A program made the position numbers and the translations under genes. Shown one piece after another: positions 1 to 8,360 of a stretch of DNA of 64,000 nt. Within the stretch, counting starts at the first letter, position 1. Each line of letters opens with the position of its first letter. The DNA comes from Gracilaria caudata (Eukaryota; Rhodophyta; Florideophyceae; Gracilariales; Gracilariaceae). Where the stretch lies: contig JASCIV010000013.1 of NCBI GenBank assembly GCA_030374735.1, forward strand, positions 1 to 64,000, in the 5' to 3' direction. The notes beneath the pieces are model-generated. The model had not been told where the DNA came from. It did no database searches and saw only the letters and a program-made list of their open reading frames with translations.

Positions 1-13
1 TTCGCAACGCCCT

Positions 14-52
<39 letters not shown>

Positions 53-1274
53 GCACCCCCACGCCCCTCGCGCGCGCCGTCTCCCCGCGCCGGCACACCA
101 TCGCCACGCGCGCGCAAACCAGCGTCGCGTACACCGTCAGCAGCGCGCTTCTCTGCACCACGTCCGTGGCCACAAACACGCCAACCACCATCCAGCGCCA
201 CCTCGCCACCGCCCTCCAAACGCCCACCACCGCGCCGCCATTCACGCAATAATACTTCTCGTTACACACCAACTTGCCGTCAATCATCACACGTCCGTTC
301 GGCAACACGTGCGTAAAGTTCCTTTTGCTCAGATTCACCGCGTTCCATTTGTTACGACCCACCGCGTCAGTTGTGAGAGCGTACCATATCAACATCACAA
401 CCAACACTCCCGTCACCACGCCGCGTCGCGTGATCGTCTCAAACGCGCGTGTCACCGCGCCCGCGCAGCGTTGCACGACGCGCTGCGCGCGCATTTTTGT
501 GCAGCCGCGCGCGACGCCCACCACCAGCGCGGCGGCCAGCGCGCCGCCCACGGTGAGCGCGCGCAACAGCCACGCGTAGCGGCGCACAAAGCGCGCGCAA
601 GCGGCCAGTTGTACCTTGTATCGCGCGTTGCCCTTCATGTGCCAGCCCAAATAACCGTTGGAGCGTCCCGTGCTCACGCGCTTGTGTTTGGAGTGCATAC
701 ACACGCTTTTCATCGCGCTTTGCTCCGCGAAAAAGCTCTTGGAGCGTTTGAATCGCTGCAACCACGCTTGCACAACGTCGCGCGATACATTTCCGGTACG
801 CCACGCGTGAAAGCCCGAGTTGAGCGCCCACATACCGTGTTGATACACCACATGTTTGTTACGTCCAACTTTGTGTGTAAGTCGTCTCATCAATGTTGCG
901 CGCGAGTGGATGTACGCGTCGGTGTCGGAGTACACCACCCAGCTGGAGCGCGTGCAGCGTTGCAACACGGCGCGGATGAGCAGCACGCGCGCCCAGTTCA
1001 TCAGCTGCGGGTGGTAGCGCTTGTGTGGCACGCCGCGCATGTCGAAGTGCGCGAGCAAATGAGTGCGCGTGTCCACGCCGATGTACACCAGCGGAGCGCG
1101 ACAGCGCCCGCTGATGTTGAGCGAGATGCCTGTTTTGGCGTCGCTCACTGTCCATGATGCGCGCGCTTCGGAGCCGTGCGCGTGCGACAGCTGCGCAATG
1201 GGATGCAGAAGCGTGAGTTGCGTGATGAGCAGTACGCACATCACCAAACACACGGTGTACAACACATTTCTCAT
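1..1274 (-). CDS. Partial GT-A-type glycosyltransferase, membrane anchored
   Basis: An open frame starts at the ATG at 1274-1272 and runs without a stop to the left edge: 424 codons, so the C-terminus is missing. Residues 4-23 form a hydrophobic signal anchor typical of type II Golgi glycosyltransferases. The catalytic-type segment follows: SSWVVYSDTDAYI (about 110-122) supplies a D-x-D metal/nucleotide-sugar motif, and WALNSGFHAWR (about 149-159) resembles the N-x-G acceptor-side motif of GT34/GT77-like enzymes. Three further hydrophobic stretches (about 235-256, 286-300, 361-393) are unusual after a GT domain. The last visible part is an Ala-Gly repeat encoded by a GC-rich hexanucleotide tandem. 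The sugar donor and acceptor cannot be told. The role is inferred from motifs only; the reading frame itself is well supported. Confidence 0.7.
9..52. repeat. GC-rich hexanucleotide tandem (cccgcg)n
   Basis: About seven copies of a 6-bp unit lie at the window edge. They are in frame with the glycosyltransferase and encode alternating Ala-Gly on the minus strand, so the array is either a coding microsatellite or the start of a low-complexity tail. Confidence 0.85.
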
Positions 1275-1712
1275 GGTCGCGTTTTGGAAGCGCGCGAGTG
1301 CGACAACAGCGCGAGGCGCAAAGAGGCGAGCTTTTTGTTTTGCGTTTTCAGCTAGCGCGCGCGCGTGTAGCGCACATTGTGCGCCACTAAACAGATAAGA
1401 ACGCTACCCTTCGGTACGACGGTACACAAGCCGCCGTGTTGCGTTGCAGCTGCCGCTCTGCAACAGCACGCAACCACCACGCCGCGCGGCCGCCAGCGAG
1501 GTGTGAAGCGCGCAACCGCTAACGGTAAGCGTGTTTAAGCTGTTTATTTGGCTGCCACGTGCACGCGCCACATCAACGCCAACCCATGCTTTGATCATCA
1601 TCGTGATGATCACGCACCATGTGCTGTAGCACAAGCCGAACGCCTCGCTCCATCGTCGAACCACCAGCGCCACTTGCTTGTTTGCCATCACACCCTAACA
1701 GCTACAAAGGTA
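1275..1712. other. Intergenic gap with one hairpin-motif half-site
   Basis: No convincing gene. It holds the upstream region of the glycosyltransferase and the 3' flank of the first ankyrin gene. AGAACGCTACCCTT at 1398-1411 is a half-site of the dispersed hairpin motif. The left breakpoint of the tandem duplication lies near 1677-1680. Confidence 0.6.
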
Positions 1713-3146
1713 CTAGCAGAACAGCACTTTCATCCCAACCTTTGCAAAAGCTTCTTCGTCAACACTTTCTCCCTGCCCGTGATCCACCAGCAGAGAGTCT
1801 ACGTGCACATCGTTCCATTCTTTATTGCTTCTCATGAAGGATACTCGCAAACAACCTGTTTCTCTGCCAGAGTCGTCAAATAATGTGCGCAACAGCCGCT
1901 TGGCAAGCTTGTTTCTCAGAACCCTCTTTGAGCGCGTTGCATTCTTGAACCGTGCTCGCAGCTCCGCCGGTTCCCGATTGCGTCTCACAGTTGTACAACA
2001 GTACTTTCTGCGCAGCTCGTAGAACGCCTTCATAATTTCATCCGCACCGAGAACACACGTGCGACTATCCATCTGCTCCATCACCACATCTTCCACATCA
2101 CCCTCGTGCACAGTGATTCCGGCGCCAGCTTCGTTCACATGCGCCTGTATTATGTGCTGCAGCTCCGAAATGGCGTCCTCAGCAGTCACGGTCTGGCCGC
2201 TACAGTGGCACCCGCATGCCAGAAAACGGAACACCTCTCGAAGGCCCCCTTGCGTCGAGCTCGAAGCGCGACGCAACGGGCGCGCGCCGCCGCGCATCTG
2301 TTTCACCGCATCGCAGCCTTCCGGCAGCAGCGCCAGCGCCGTCTCGCCCTTGTTGTTCTCCTTGAGCGCGTCTGCGCCGGCGCGCCACAGCACCAGCGCC
2401 ACGTTCTGTTTGTCGCTGCTCGCCGCATCGTGAATGGGCGTATCTCCGTCGTTGTCGGTGCAATGCACATCCGCGCCGCGCGCCAGTAACGCTTCCACCA
2501 TTGTGACGTGCCCCTGATCAGCGGCGCAATGCAACGCACTTTCGCCATGATCGTTCGTGCTGCTGATCTCCGCGCCTCGCGCCAGCAACGCTGCCACAAC
2601 GCCCAGGTGTCCCTTCTCCGCGGCATAGATCAACGCAGTGTTGCCTTCAATGTCTTTACCGTTCACGTCCACATTTCGCGCCAGCAGCGCTTTGACCACC
2701 GTATTGTGTCCGCTCTTAGCGGCAAAGTGCAACGCAGTGTTGCTGTTTTGATCTGTAGCGTTCAAGTCAGCGTCTCCCAGCACCAGCGCTTCTACCACCG
2801 CTCTGTGTCCATTTTCTGCCGCATGCATCAACGCCGTGCTGCCATCCATGTTGGTACAGTTAATGTCCGCGTATTGTGCCAGCAGCGTGTCTATCACCGC
2901 CTTCTGTCCCTTTTCAGTGGCAATGTGCAACGCGGTGCTGCCATACTTGTCCGTACCGTTAAGGTGCGCGCCATGCGCTAGTAGCGCCTCCACCATTGTC
3001 TTGTGTCCATTGTCCGCCGCGAACATTAACGCGGTGTTGCCGAGGTCGTCTGCGGCGTTCACATTGGCGCCGCGCACCAGCAGCCTCTTCACGCGCTTTA
3101 TATCGCCGCGCTGCGCAGCTTCAAGCAGCGCGCAGTTGTCGCCCAT
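1713..3146 (-). CDS. Ankyrin-repeat protein, tandem copy 1
   Basis: The protein has 477 residues from the ATG at 3146; the open frame extends nine codons further only through a GTG. The N-terminal ~280 residues are about eight 33-residue ankyrin repeats, seen in repeated patterns such as GNTALIYAAEKGHLGVV and D-x-N-G/A-x-D. A Cys-containing linker follows. The C-terminal ~180-residue region is highly charged (RARFKNATRSKRVLR) and ends in FAKVGMKVLFC; I do not recognise it. Copy 2 (3941-5365) shares the whole architecture and this C-terminal region, so both halves are probably functional. Ankyrin repeats usually bind other proteins; partner and pathway are unknown. No signal peptide is visible. 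The 3' flank differs from copy 2 by an 8-bp insertion just after the stop codon. Confidence 0.85.
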   Translation of the reverse strand: MGDNCALLEAAQRGDIKRVKRLLVRGANVNAADDLGNTALMFAADNGHKTMVEALLAHGAHLNGTDKYGSTALHIATEKGQKAVIDTLLAQYADINCTNMDGSTALMHAAENGHRAVVEALVLGDADLNATDQNSNTALHFAAKSGHNTVVKALLARNVDVNGKDIEGNTALIYAAEKGHLGVVAALLARGAEISSTNDHGESALHCAADQGHVTMVEALLARGADVHCTDNDGDTPIHDAASSDKQNVALVLWRAGADALKENNKGETALALLPEGCDAVKQMRGGARPLRRASSSTQGGLREVFRFLACGCHCSGQTVTAEDAISELQHIIQAHVNEAGAGITVHEGDVEDVVMEQMDSRTCVLGADEIMKAFYELRRKYCCTTVRRNREPAELRARFKNATRSKRVLRNKLAKRLLRTLFDDSGRETGCLRVSFMRSNKEWNDVHVDSLLVDHGQGESVDEEAFAKVGMKVLFC

Positions 3147-3690
3147 ACTCCTTACCGCGCGCGACGCAACCACCGTCGCCGACGCGAACGCCGCGCTATT
3201 TTTACACTACGCGTCACCGCCGCCACCACAGATCTCAGTTCCTGCAGCGTTCCCCTCGCTCCCGTACAAAACGCTGCCCTTGTATGAATACATACGAATT
3301 GGAGATTCTAGGGTAGAACGCTACTCGTGTGCGCGCACTGTTTTCTCATTTTCGTTTGCACGGCTGCCACTGTATCTCACAAGAGCATGAGGTAGAGGGA
3401 TGGACATCTTCGGTAGAATATTAGCGTCGAGCGTGTACAGCAGCAGCGCCTTACGGTACCGTCGTAGTTGAAAGGATAGGTGGTGAAGGCCGGAAAAGAG
3501 GGTAGCATTAGATATTGTGAAGCCAACAGGCGACAAAAAGGAGCAAACTCTCTTGCGCACTTTCTTTCTTTCACAAATAAAAGCGGTGCTCTCACCGCAC
3601 CACCATCAGCAGCAACACGCAGTCACCTCACATCTTGTTTATTTCAACCGCGCCACAAACGCGACAAGAAAGAACACCGCAAAGCCGCAC
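3147..3690. other. Intergenic: upstream of ankyrin 1, duplicated SAHH 3' flank
   Basis: From about 3311 this region aligns with 6485-6884, the 3' flank of the intact SAHH gene, with substitutions and small indels. It includes a poly(A)-like TTTATT (minus-strand AATAAA) at 3638-3643 and a hairpin motif at 3311-3324. No gene seen. Confidence 0.7.
3311..3324. repeat. Dispersed hairpin motif, collapsed form
   Basis: GGGTAGAACGCTAC: a GTAG/CTAC stem around the AACG core. It occupies the position where copy 2 of the duplication carries a ~981-bp insert between the same two halves. Confidence 0.75.
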
Positions 3691-3914
3691 CTAGTACCTG
3701 TAGCTCTCCGGCTTGAACGGACCAGTGGATGCAATACCAATGTATTCCGCCTGATGAGGAGACAGCTCAGTCAGCTTAGCATTCAGATGCTTCAGATGCA
3801 GACGCGCCACCTTCTCATCCAGCACCTTGGGCAGGGATGTACGCATTGTTCTCGTACTTGCCGGAAGCACGGTTCTCCCACAGCTCCACCTGCGCCAGCG
3901 TCTGGTTGGTGAAC
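3691..3914 (-). pseudogene. Truncated, frameshifted SAHH 3' fragment
   Basis: The last ~74 codons of S-adenosylhomocysteine hydrolase are present and almost identical to the intact gene at 6885-7107, ending in the family's KPESYRY tail. One extra G near 3836 shifts the frame. The fragment stops abruptly at 3914/3915, where sequence matching the 3' flank of ankyrin copy 1 begins. It has no start codon and no NAD-binding domain and cannot encode an enzyme. It marks the join of the tandem duplication rather than a decayed gene. Confidence 0.93.
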
Positions 3915-3940
3915 TTGTTGCCATCACACCCTAACAGCTA

Positions 3941-5365
3941 CTAGCAGAACAGCACTTTCATCCCAACCTTTGCAAATGCCTCTTCGTCAACTTTCTCATC
4001 CGTTTCGTGATCCGCCAACAGTGCATCTACATCTGAATCTTTCCATTGCTTACTGCTTCTTCTAAACGATACTCTCGAACAAGCTGACTCGCCGCCGGCA
4101 TCGTCAAACAATCCGCGCAACAGCCGCTTTGCCAGCCTGCTTCGGAGAACCTTCTTTGAGCGTGTCGCATTCTTGAAGCGTGCACGCAGCTCCGGCGGCT
4201 CTCGTTTGCGTCTCACTGTAGAATACCTGCTCCGCAGTTCGTAAAATGCTTTCACGATCCCATCCACTTCAAGTACACACGTTTTACCGTCCATCTGTGC
4301 CATCACAACGTCTTCGACGTCACCCTCTTCTACGCTAATCTCCGCGCCTGCGTCACTCAGATGCCCTTGTAATATGTGCTGCAGCTGCGATATGGCATCC
4401 TGAGCAGTTACAGTCTGCTGGCTTGACTGACACTTTGATGCCAGAAAACTGAACACTTCACGAATATCCGCTTGCGACGGCAACGTCCTTCGCCGCCGGC
4501 GCGCGCCGGCACGCATCTGGTTTGCCGCATCGCTTTCTTCTGGCAGCAGCGACAGCGCCGACACACCCTTGTTGTTCTGTTGCAGCGCGTCCGCGCCGGC
4601 GCGCCAAAGAGCGAGCGCCACGCACTCTTTCTGATTGCTCGCAGCGTTGTGAAGCGCTGTGTCTCCGTCCTTGTCGGTGCAATGCATGTCGGCGCCGCGC
4701 TCGAGTAGCACTTGAACCATTTCGCCGTGCCCTTCGTTAGCGGCACAGTGTAACGCAGTTGCGCCATGGTCATTTGCGCCATTCACGTCCGCGCCACGCT
4801 CCAGCAGCCTTTCTGCAACAATCAGGTGCCCACCCTCAGCCGCATAGATTAACGAAGTGTTTCCAGCTTTGTCTCCACAGTTCACGTCGGCGTCTTGCGC
4901 CAGAAGCGCCTCTGTTACCGCGGTGTGTCCACCTTTAGCGGCAAAGTGCAACGCAGTTAGTCCCTCTTTGTCAGTACCTTTCAAATCAGCGTGTCGAGCC
5001 AGCAGCGCTTCAACCACGGCGAAGTGTCCATATTCAGCGGCAAAGTGCAACGCAGTGTTGCCATCTTTGTCAGTACAATGCACGTCGTCGTCTCGCGCGA
5101 GCAGCGCTCCTACTATATCCATGTGTCCGTTCTCAGCGGCAAAGTGCAACGCAGTGTTGCCATATTCATCTGTACGGTTCAAGTCGGCGTCTCGCTCCAG
5201 CAGAGCTTCCACCACGGTCATGTGTCCATTTTCAGCGCCCAAGATCAATGCGGTGTTGCCATAGTCGTCGGTAGCGTTCACATCAGCACCGCGCACCAAC
5301 AGCCTCTTGACGCGCTTCAAATCGCCGCGCTCGGCAGCTTGACGCAGCGCGTAGTGGTCGCCCAT
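3941..5365 (-). CDS. Ankyrin-repeat protein, tandem copy 2
   Basis: A 474-residue paralogue of the gene at 1713-3146, using the ATG at 5365. It has about eight ankyrin repeats (for example GNTALHFAAENGHMDIVGALL) over residues 5-280, then the same charged C-terminal region of unknown family ending FAKVGMKVLFC. Repeat consensus residues are better kept here than in copy 1, while both C-terminal regions are conserved. Same strand, same spacing and shared flanks show it arose by tandem duplication together with the neighbouring SAHH 3' end. The function is presumably protein binding. Nothing in the sequence points to a compartment. Confidence 0.85.
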   Translation of the reverse strand: MGDHYALRQAAERGDLKRVKRLLVRGADVNATDDYGNTALILGAENGHMTVVEALLERDADLNRTDEYGNTALHFAAENGHMDIVGALLARDDDVHCTDKDGNTALHFAAEYGHFAVVEALLARHADLKGTDKEGLTALHFAAKGGHTAVTEALLAQDADVNCGDKAGNTSLIYAAEGGHLIVAERLLERGADVNGANDHGATALHCAANEGHGEMVQVLLERGADMHCTDKDGDTALHNAASNQKECVALALWRAGADALQQNNKGVSALSLLPEESDAANQMRAGARRRRRTLPSQADIREVFSFLASKCQSSQQTVTAQDAISQLQHILQGHLSDAGAEISVEEGDVEDVVMAQMDGKTCVLEVDGIVKAFYELRSRYSTVRRKREPPELRARFKNATRSKKVLRSRLAKRLLRGLFDDAGGESACSRVSFRRSSKQWKDSDVDALLADHETDEKVDEEAFAKVGMKVLFC

Positions 5366-5805
5366 ATTTGCTACCACGCGAGACGCGACCACCGCCCACG
5401 CCGCGAACGCCGCGCCATTTTACGTCGCACGTCACCGCCGCCGCAAATCTCAGATACTGTGTCTTTCGCACTGAGGTATACATTCGTTACTTTTTTTGTA
5501 CAAGGGTAGCGTTCTAACCGTATCACAACCTAAAAGCGAGAGCGGCACGACGCCTGCGAGAGCTACTGCTGTAGATAGTGTAGAGAGAGCATCACGCTGG
5601 GCCAGCTAGCGTGATCAAACTTTGTTCTCGCAAGGGGCAAGGGGTAGCGTTCGCTAACCTTCCCCGTTATCCAACGTTGCGAAGCTAACATGAGCGAACA
5701 TCGCACTTCATCATGATGATGAACGGCGGTGGTCGACGTAGTCAGCAGCGTCGCATGCATGCTCGCTGACGCTGCCGCTGCCGCTGCCGATAACTACCAT
5801 TCAAA
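5366..5805. other. Intergenic: ankyrin 2 upstream and left end of insert
   Basis: Contains the upstream region of ankyrin 2 and two hairpin-motif sites: TACAAGGGTAGCGTTCTA at 5499-5516 and CAAGGGGTAGCGTTCGCTAA at 5638-5657. There is a 17-nt palindrome at 5707-5723 and a GCTGCC tandem at about 5771-5789. No gene seen. Confidence 0.6.
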
Positions 5806-6363
5806 ATGGAACACTTTCGATATGAGCCGATACATAGCGACACACGACATCACACACGCTACCGCCACAGAGCAAAAACAGCGCTTTTATTGTCAATGGC
5901 GTTGCTTGCAGCAGTGTGTGTAGCATTTGCCATTTCTTACCGCACCGCGAGAAAGCTTCTATTGACTCCTGACGCAATGAGAGACAAGCACACGGAGAGA
6001 GGAGTTGGAGCAGGCATGAGCAGCATGGTTGGCAGTTTATTTCTCAAGCACTTTTGCCATGACAGCGCGCAGCGTACTGCACTACAAGCCGGAGGGCTGA
6101 TATTGGCAGGAGTGGAGGGTGGAGCACTATGTTCCACCGTCTTCGCTTGGTTCGCTTGGAATCCCGCTTCGTGGCCGCCCTATCTGGCATGCATGTCAGT
6201 GGCCGCGCCAATATTGGAGGGTTTCCAAGACTGGAGCTGTCTGCAATGGGAGAGAGAGTGCCATCTAGAGACGTGGATGGAGGATCCCAAATGTTGTTTC
6301 AGCGCAACTCCGAGCAGTGAGTACAACAACAGAGTCGGAGGCGGAGGTGCCTGCTCGCACTAA
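5806..6363 (+). CDS. Hypothetical protein with one membrane segment
   Basis: An ATG-started 185-residue frame within the candidate insert. Residues about 27-45 (LLLSMALLAAVCVAFAIS) are a likely signal anchor or membrane segment; a second moderately hydrophobic stretch is at about 95-125. The rest is Cys- and Trp-rich (W-A-W-N-P-A-S-W, CCF, ending GGGGACSH). I recognise no family and no transposase motif. Composition resembles neighbouring genes, but the ORF could be chance. It has no counterpart in the first unit of the duplication. Confidence 0.4.
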   Translation: MEHFRYEPIHSDTRHHTRYRHRAKTALLLSMALLAAVCVAFAISYRTARKLLLTPDAMRDKHTERGVGAGMSSMVGSLFLKHFCHDSAQRTALQAGGLILAGVEGGALCSTVFAWFAWNPASWPPYLACMSVAAPILEGFQDWSCLQWERECHLETWMEDPKCCFSATPSSEYNNRVGGGGACSH

Positions 6364-6457
6364 CCGCAATCTTAAAGTATTCAAAAAAAAGCGCTTCTTT
6401 CGTCGACGCCTACTACAGTTACAATTACGAACACATACAAATATCATATTAGAGTAT

Positions 6458-6494
6458 CGTTCTTAGAAACACCATGATGGTGTTTCTAAGAACG
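6458..6494. repeat. Perfect 37-nt palindrome, 1-nt centre
   Basis: Two 18-nt arms (CGTTCTTAGAAACACCAT and its exact complement) are separated by a single G. The arm starts with the CGTTCT core of the dispersed hairpin motif, so this may be the inner part of an element end. Confidence 0.9.
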
Positions 6495-6537
6495 CTACTC
6501 GTGTGCGCGCACCGTTTTCTCATTTTCGTTTGCACGG

Positions 6538-6634
6538 CTGCCACTGTAACTCACATGAGCATCATGCTCTATGATAGGGATGGACATCAGATGTCCATCC
6601 CTCTACCTCGTGCTCTTGTGAGTTAGAGTGGCAG
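6538..6634. repeat. 97-nt imperfect inverted repeat
   Basis: The outer arms CTGCCACTGTAACTCACATG and CTCTTGTGAGTTAGAGTGGCAG pair, with an inner perfect hairpin GGGATGGACAT-CAG-ATGTCCATCCC. The matching stretch of the duplicated unit (from about 3366) has only one arm, so this copy gained an inverted partner. Confidence 0.8.
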
Positions 6635-6831
6635 AGAAGATTCTTCGGTAGAATTAGCGTCGCGCATGTACAGCAGCGCCTTCTAACTTTAGATATTGTG
6701 AAGCCAACAGGCGACAAAAAGGAGCTACAAGGGTAACTCTCTTGCGCGCTTTCTCTCTGTCTTTCACAAACAGAAGTGGTACTCTCACCGCACCACCATC
6801 AGCAGCAACACGCAAGTCACCTCATATCTTG

Positions 6832-6837
6832 TTTATT
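6832..6837 (-). terminator. Poly(A)-like signal AATAAA for SAHH
   Basis: AATAAA on the minus strand about 50 nt past the SAHH stop codon, conserved at 3638-3643 in the duplicated flank. Confidence 0.5.
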
Positions 6838-6884
6838 TCAACCGCGCCACAAACGCGACAAGAAAGAACACCGCAAAGCCGCAC

Positions 6885-8360
6885 CTAGTACCTGTAGCTC
6901 TCCGGCTTGAACGGACCAGTGGATGCAATACCAATATACTCCGCCTGATGAGGAGACAGCTCAGTCAGCTTAGCATTCAGATGCTTCAGATGCAGACGCG
7001 CCACCTTCTCATCCAGCACCTTGGGCAGGATGTACACATTGTTCTCGTACTTGCCGGAAGCACGGTTTTCCCACAGCTCCACCTGCGCCAGCGTCTGGTT
7101 GGTGAACGAGCAGCTCATCACAAAGCTCGGGTGACCGGTGGCGCAGCCGAGGTTCATCAGACGGCCCTCGGCAAGCATAATGACGCCGTGTCCGTCAGGG
7201 AACACCCACCTGTGAACCTGCGGCTTGATTTCAATCTTAGTGATGCCTTCATACGATTCCAGACCAGCAATATCAATCTCGTTGTCAAAGTGACCAATGT
7301 TACCCACAATGGCGTTGTTCTTCATCTTTTCCATGTGCTTCACAAGCACAATGTCCTTGTTTCCAGTGGCAGTGATCACAATGTCAACTTCAGAAATCAC
7401 ATCCTCCAGACGCGCAACTTGGAAGCCTTCCATGGTAGCCTGCAACGCGCAGATGGGGTCAATTTCGGCCACCAGACAACGAGCGCCTGCAGCTTTCATG
7501 GCCTGAGCGGATCCCTTTCCGACATCACCATAGCCGCAAATCATGACGGTCTTACCGGCAAGCATCACATCAGTGGCCCTCATGATACCGTCCGGAAGCG
7601 AATGACGGCACCCATACACGTTATCAAACTTGCTCTTTGTCACACTGTCGTTAACGTTAATAGCCGGGAATAACAATGTTCCATCTCGTGCACGTTCGAT
7701 CAGACGATGTACACCAGTTGTAGTTTCCTCAGATACACCAACCATCTTATCAACCACATCGTGCCAACGCTTCGGGTTTTCCTTCAGTCCGTCACGAATG
7801 GTCCTCAGAACCACCTTGAACTCAGCATTGTCGGTAGAATCAGGGTCCGGCAGAGTTCCATCCTTCTCAAAAGCAATCTCAGCCTTGAAACCCTCATGAA
7901 TCAAAAGCGTAGCATCTCCACCATCATCCACAATAATATCGGGACCAGAGCCATCGGGCCAGGTCAGCGCTCTGTTAGTACACCACCAGTATTCCTCAAG
8001 ATTTTCTCCCTTCCAAGCAAACACCGACGCAGTTCCCTTAGCCACCACAGCCGCGGCGGCATGGTCCTGAGTAGAGAAGATATTGCAAGAGCACCAACGA
8101 ATGTCAGCACCAAGCTCCTTGAGAGTCTCAATGAGCACGGCAGTCTGAATGGTCATGTGCAGAGATCCCATCACCTTTGCTCCGGACAGCGGCTTCTTGG
8201 CGCCCATCTCGTCGCGACACGCCATCAATCCGGGCATCTCCACCTCGGCCATGTCCATTTCCTTGCGCCCGAATTCGGCGAGACCCATGTCCTTCACCTT
8301 GTACTCGGACTCCGGCAGCGGCGAAACCGCCTTCACGGTGGTAGTCTCAGTAGCAGTCAT
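6885..8360 (-). CDS. SAHH: S-adenosylhomocysteine hydrolase
   Basis: A 491-residue protein that splits S-adenosylhomocysteine into adenosine and homocysteine, keeping the methyl cycle running; it acts as an NAD-bound homotetramer in cytosol and nucleus. Visible signatures are the substrate segment [13 protein letters not shown], the Rossmann loop [55 protein letters not shown] and the C-terminal KPESYRY that completes the neighbour's NAD site. The ~40-residue insertion found in plant and many bacterial enzymes is present (region around [13 protein letters not shown] to VSEETTTGV). Length and termini are normal. It starts at an ATG with no leader. A truncated copy of its 3' end lies at 3691-3914. 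Confidence 0.98.
   Translation of the reverse strand: MTATETTTVKAVSPLPESEYKVKDMGLAEFGRKEMDMAEVEMPGLMACRDEMGAKKPLSGAKVMGSLHMTIQTAVLIETLKELGADIRWCSCNIFSTQDHAAAAVVAKGTASVFAWKGENLEEYWWCTNRALTWPDGSGPDIIVDDGGDATLLIHEGFKAEIAFEKDGTLPDPDSTDNAEFKVVLRTIRDGLKENPKRWHDVVDKMVGVSEETTTGVHRLIERARDGTLLFPAINVNDSVTKSKFDNVYGCRHSLPDGIMRATDVMLAGKTVMICGYGDVGKGSAQAMKAAGARCLVAEIDPICALQATMEGFQVARLEDVISEVDIVITATGNKDIVLVKHMEKMKNNAIVGNIGHFDNEIDIAGLESYEGITKIEIKPQVHRWVFPDGHGVIMLAEGRLMNLGCATGHPSFVMSCSFTNQTLAQVELWENRASGKYENNVYILPKVLDEKVARLHLKHLNAKLTELSPHQAEYIGIASTGPFKPESYRY

Larger units (their letters stand above)
5504..6500. mobile_element. Candidate small TIR element with ~1 kb cargo
   Basis: The left end GGGTAGCGTTCTAA and the reverse complement of the right end, GAGTAGCGTTCTTA, match at 12 of 14 bases, forming terminal inverted repeats. 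In duplicated unit 1 the matching site (3311-3324) holds the two outer halves joined directly, so about 981 bp (5510-6490) are present only in unit 2. The insert carries an ORF for a membrane-type protein (5806-6363) and a perfect 37-nt hairpin at its right end. No transposase and no clear target duplication are visible. Insertion into unit 2 or loss from unit 1 would both fit. Confidence 0.45.
6364..6884. other. Intergenic: hairpins and SAHH 3' flank
   Basis: Holds two strong hairpins (6458-6494 and 6538-6634), a short TACAAGGGTA insertion at 6726-6735, and the minus-strand poly(A)-like signal of SAHH at 6832-6837. No gene seen. Confidence 0.7.

Noticed and set aside
309..1157. Plus-strand 282-codon open frame rich in His, Arg and Ala
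   Set aside because: It lies opposite the glycosyltransferase frame, has composition typical of an antisense GC-rich shadow and no protein-like pattern.
1398..1411. Reading the recurring motif as telomeric repeat
   Set aside because: Copies are scattered, palindromic and never in tandem head-to-tail arrays.
1404..1691. Minus-strand 95-codon frame between glycosyltransferase and ankyrin 1
   Set aside because: No homology, no conserved counterpart in the duplicated unit and mixed composition; most likely chance.
3691..3927. 78-codon frame ending like SAHH
   Set aside because: Not a gene: the start side is out of frame after a 1-nt insertion and the rest is the duplicated SAHH tail; annotated as a pseudogene.
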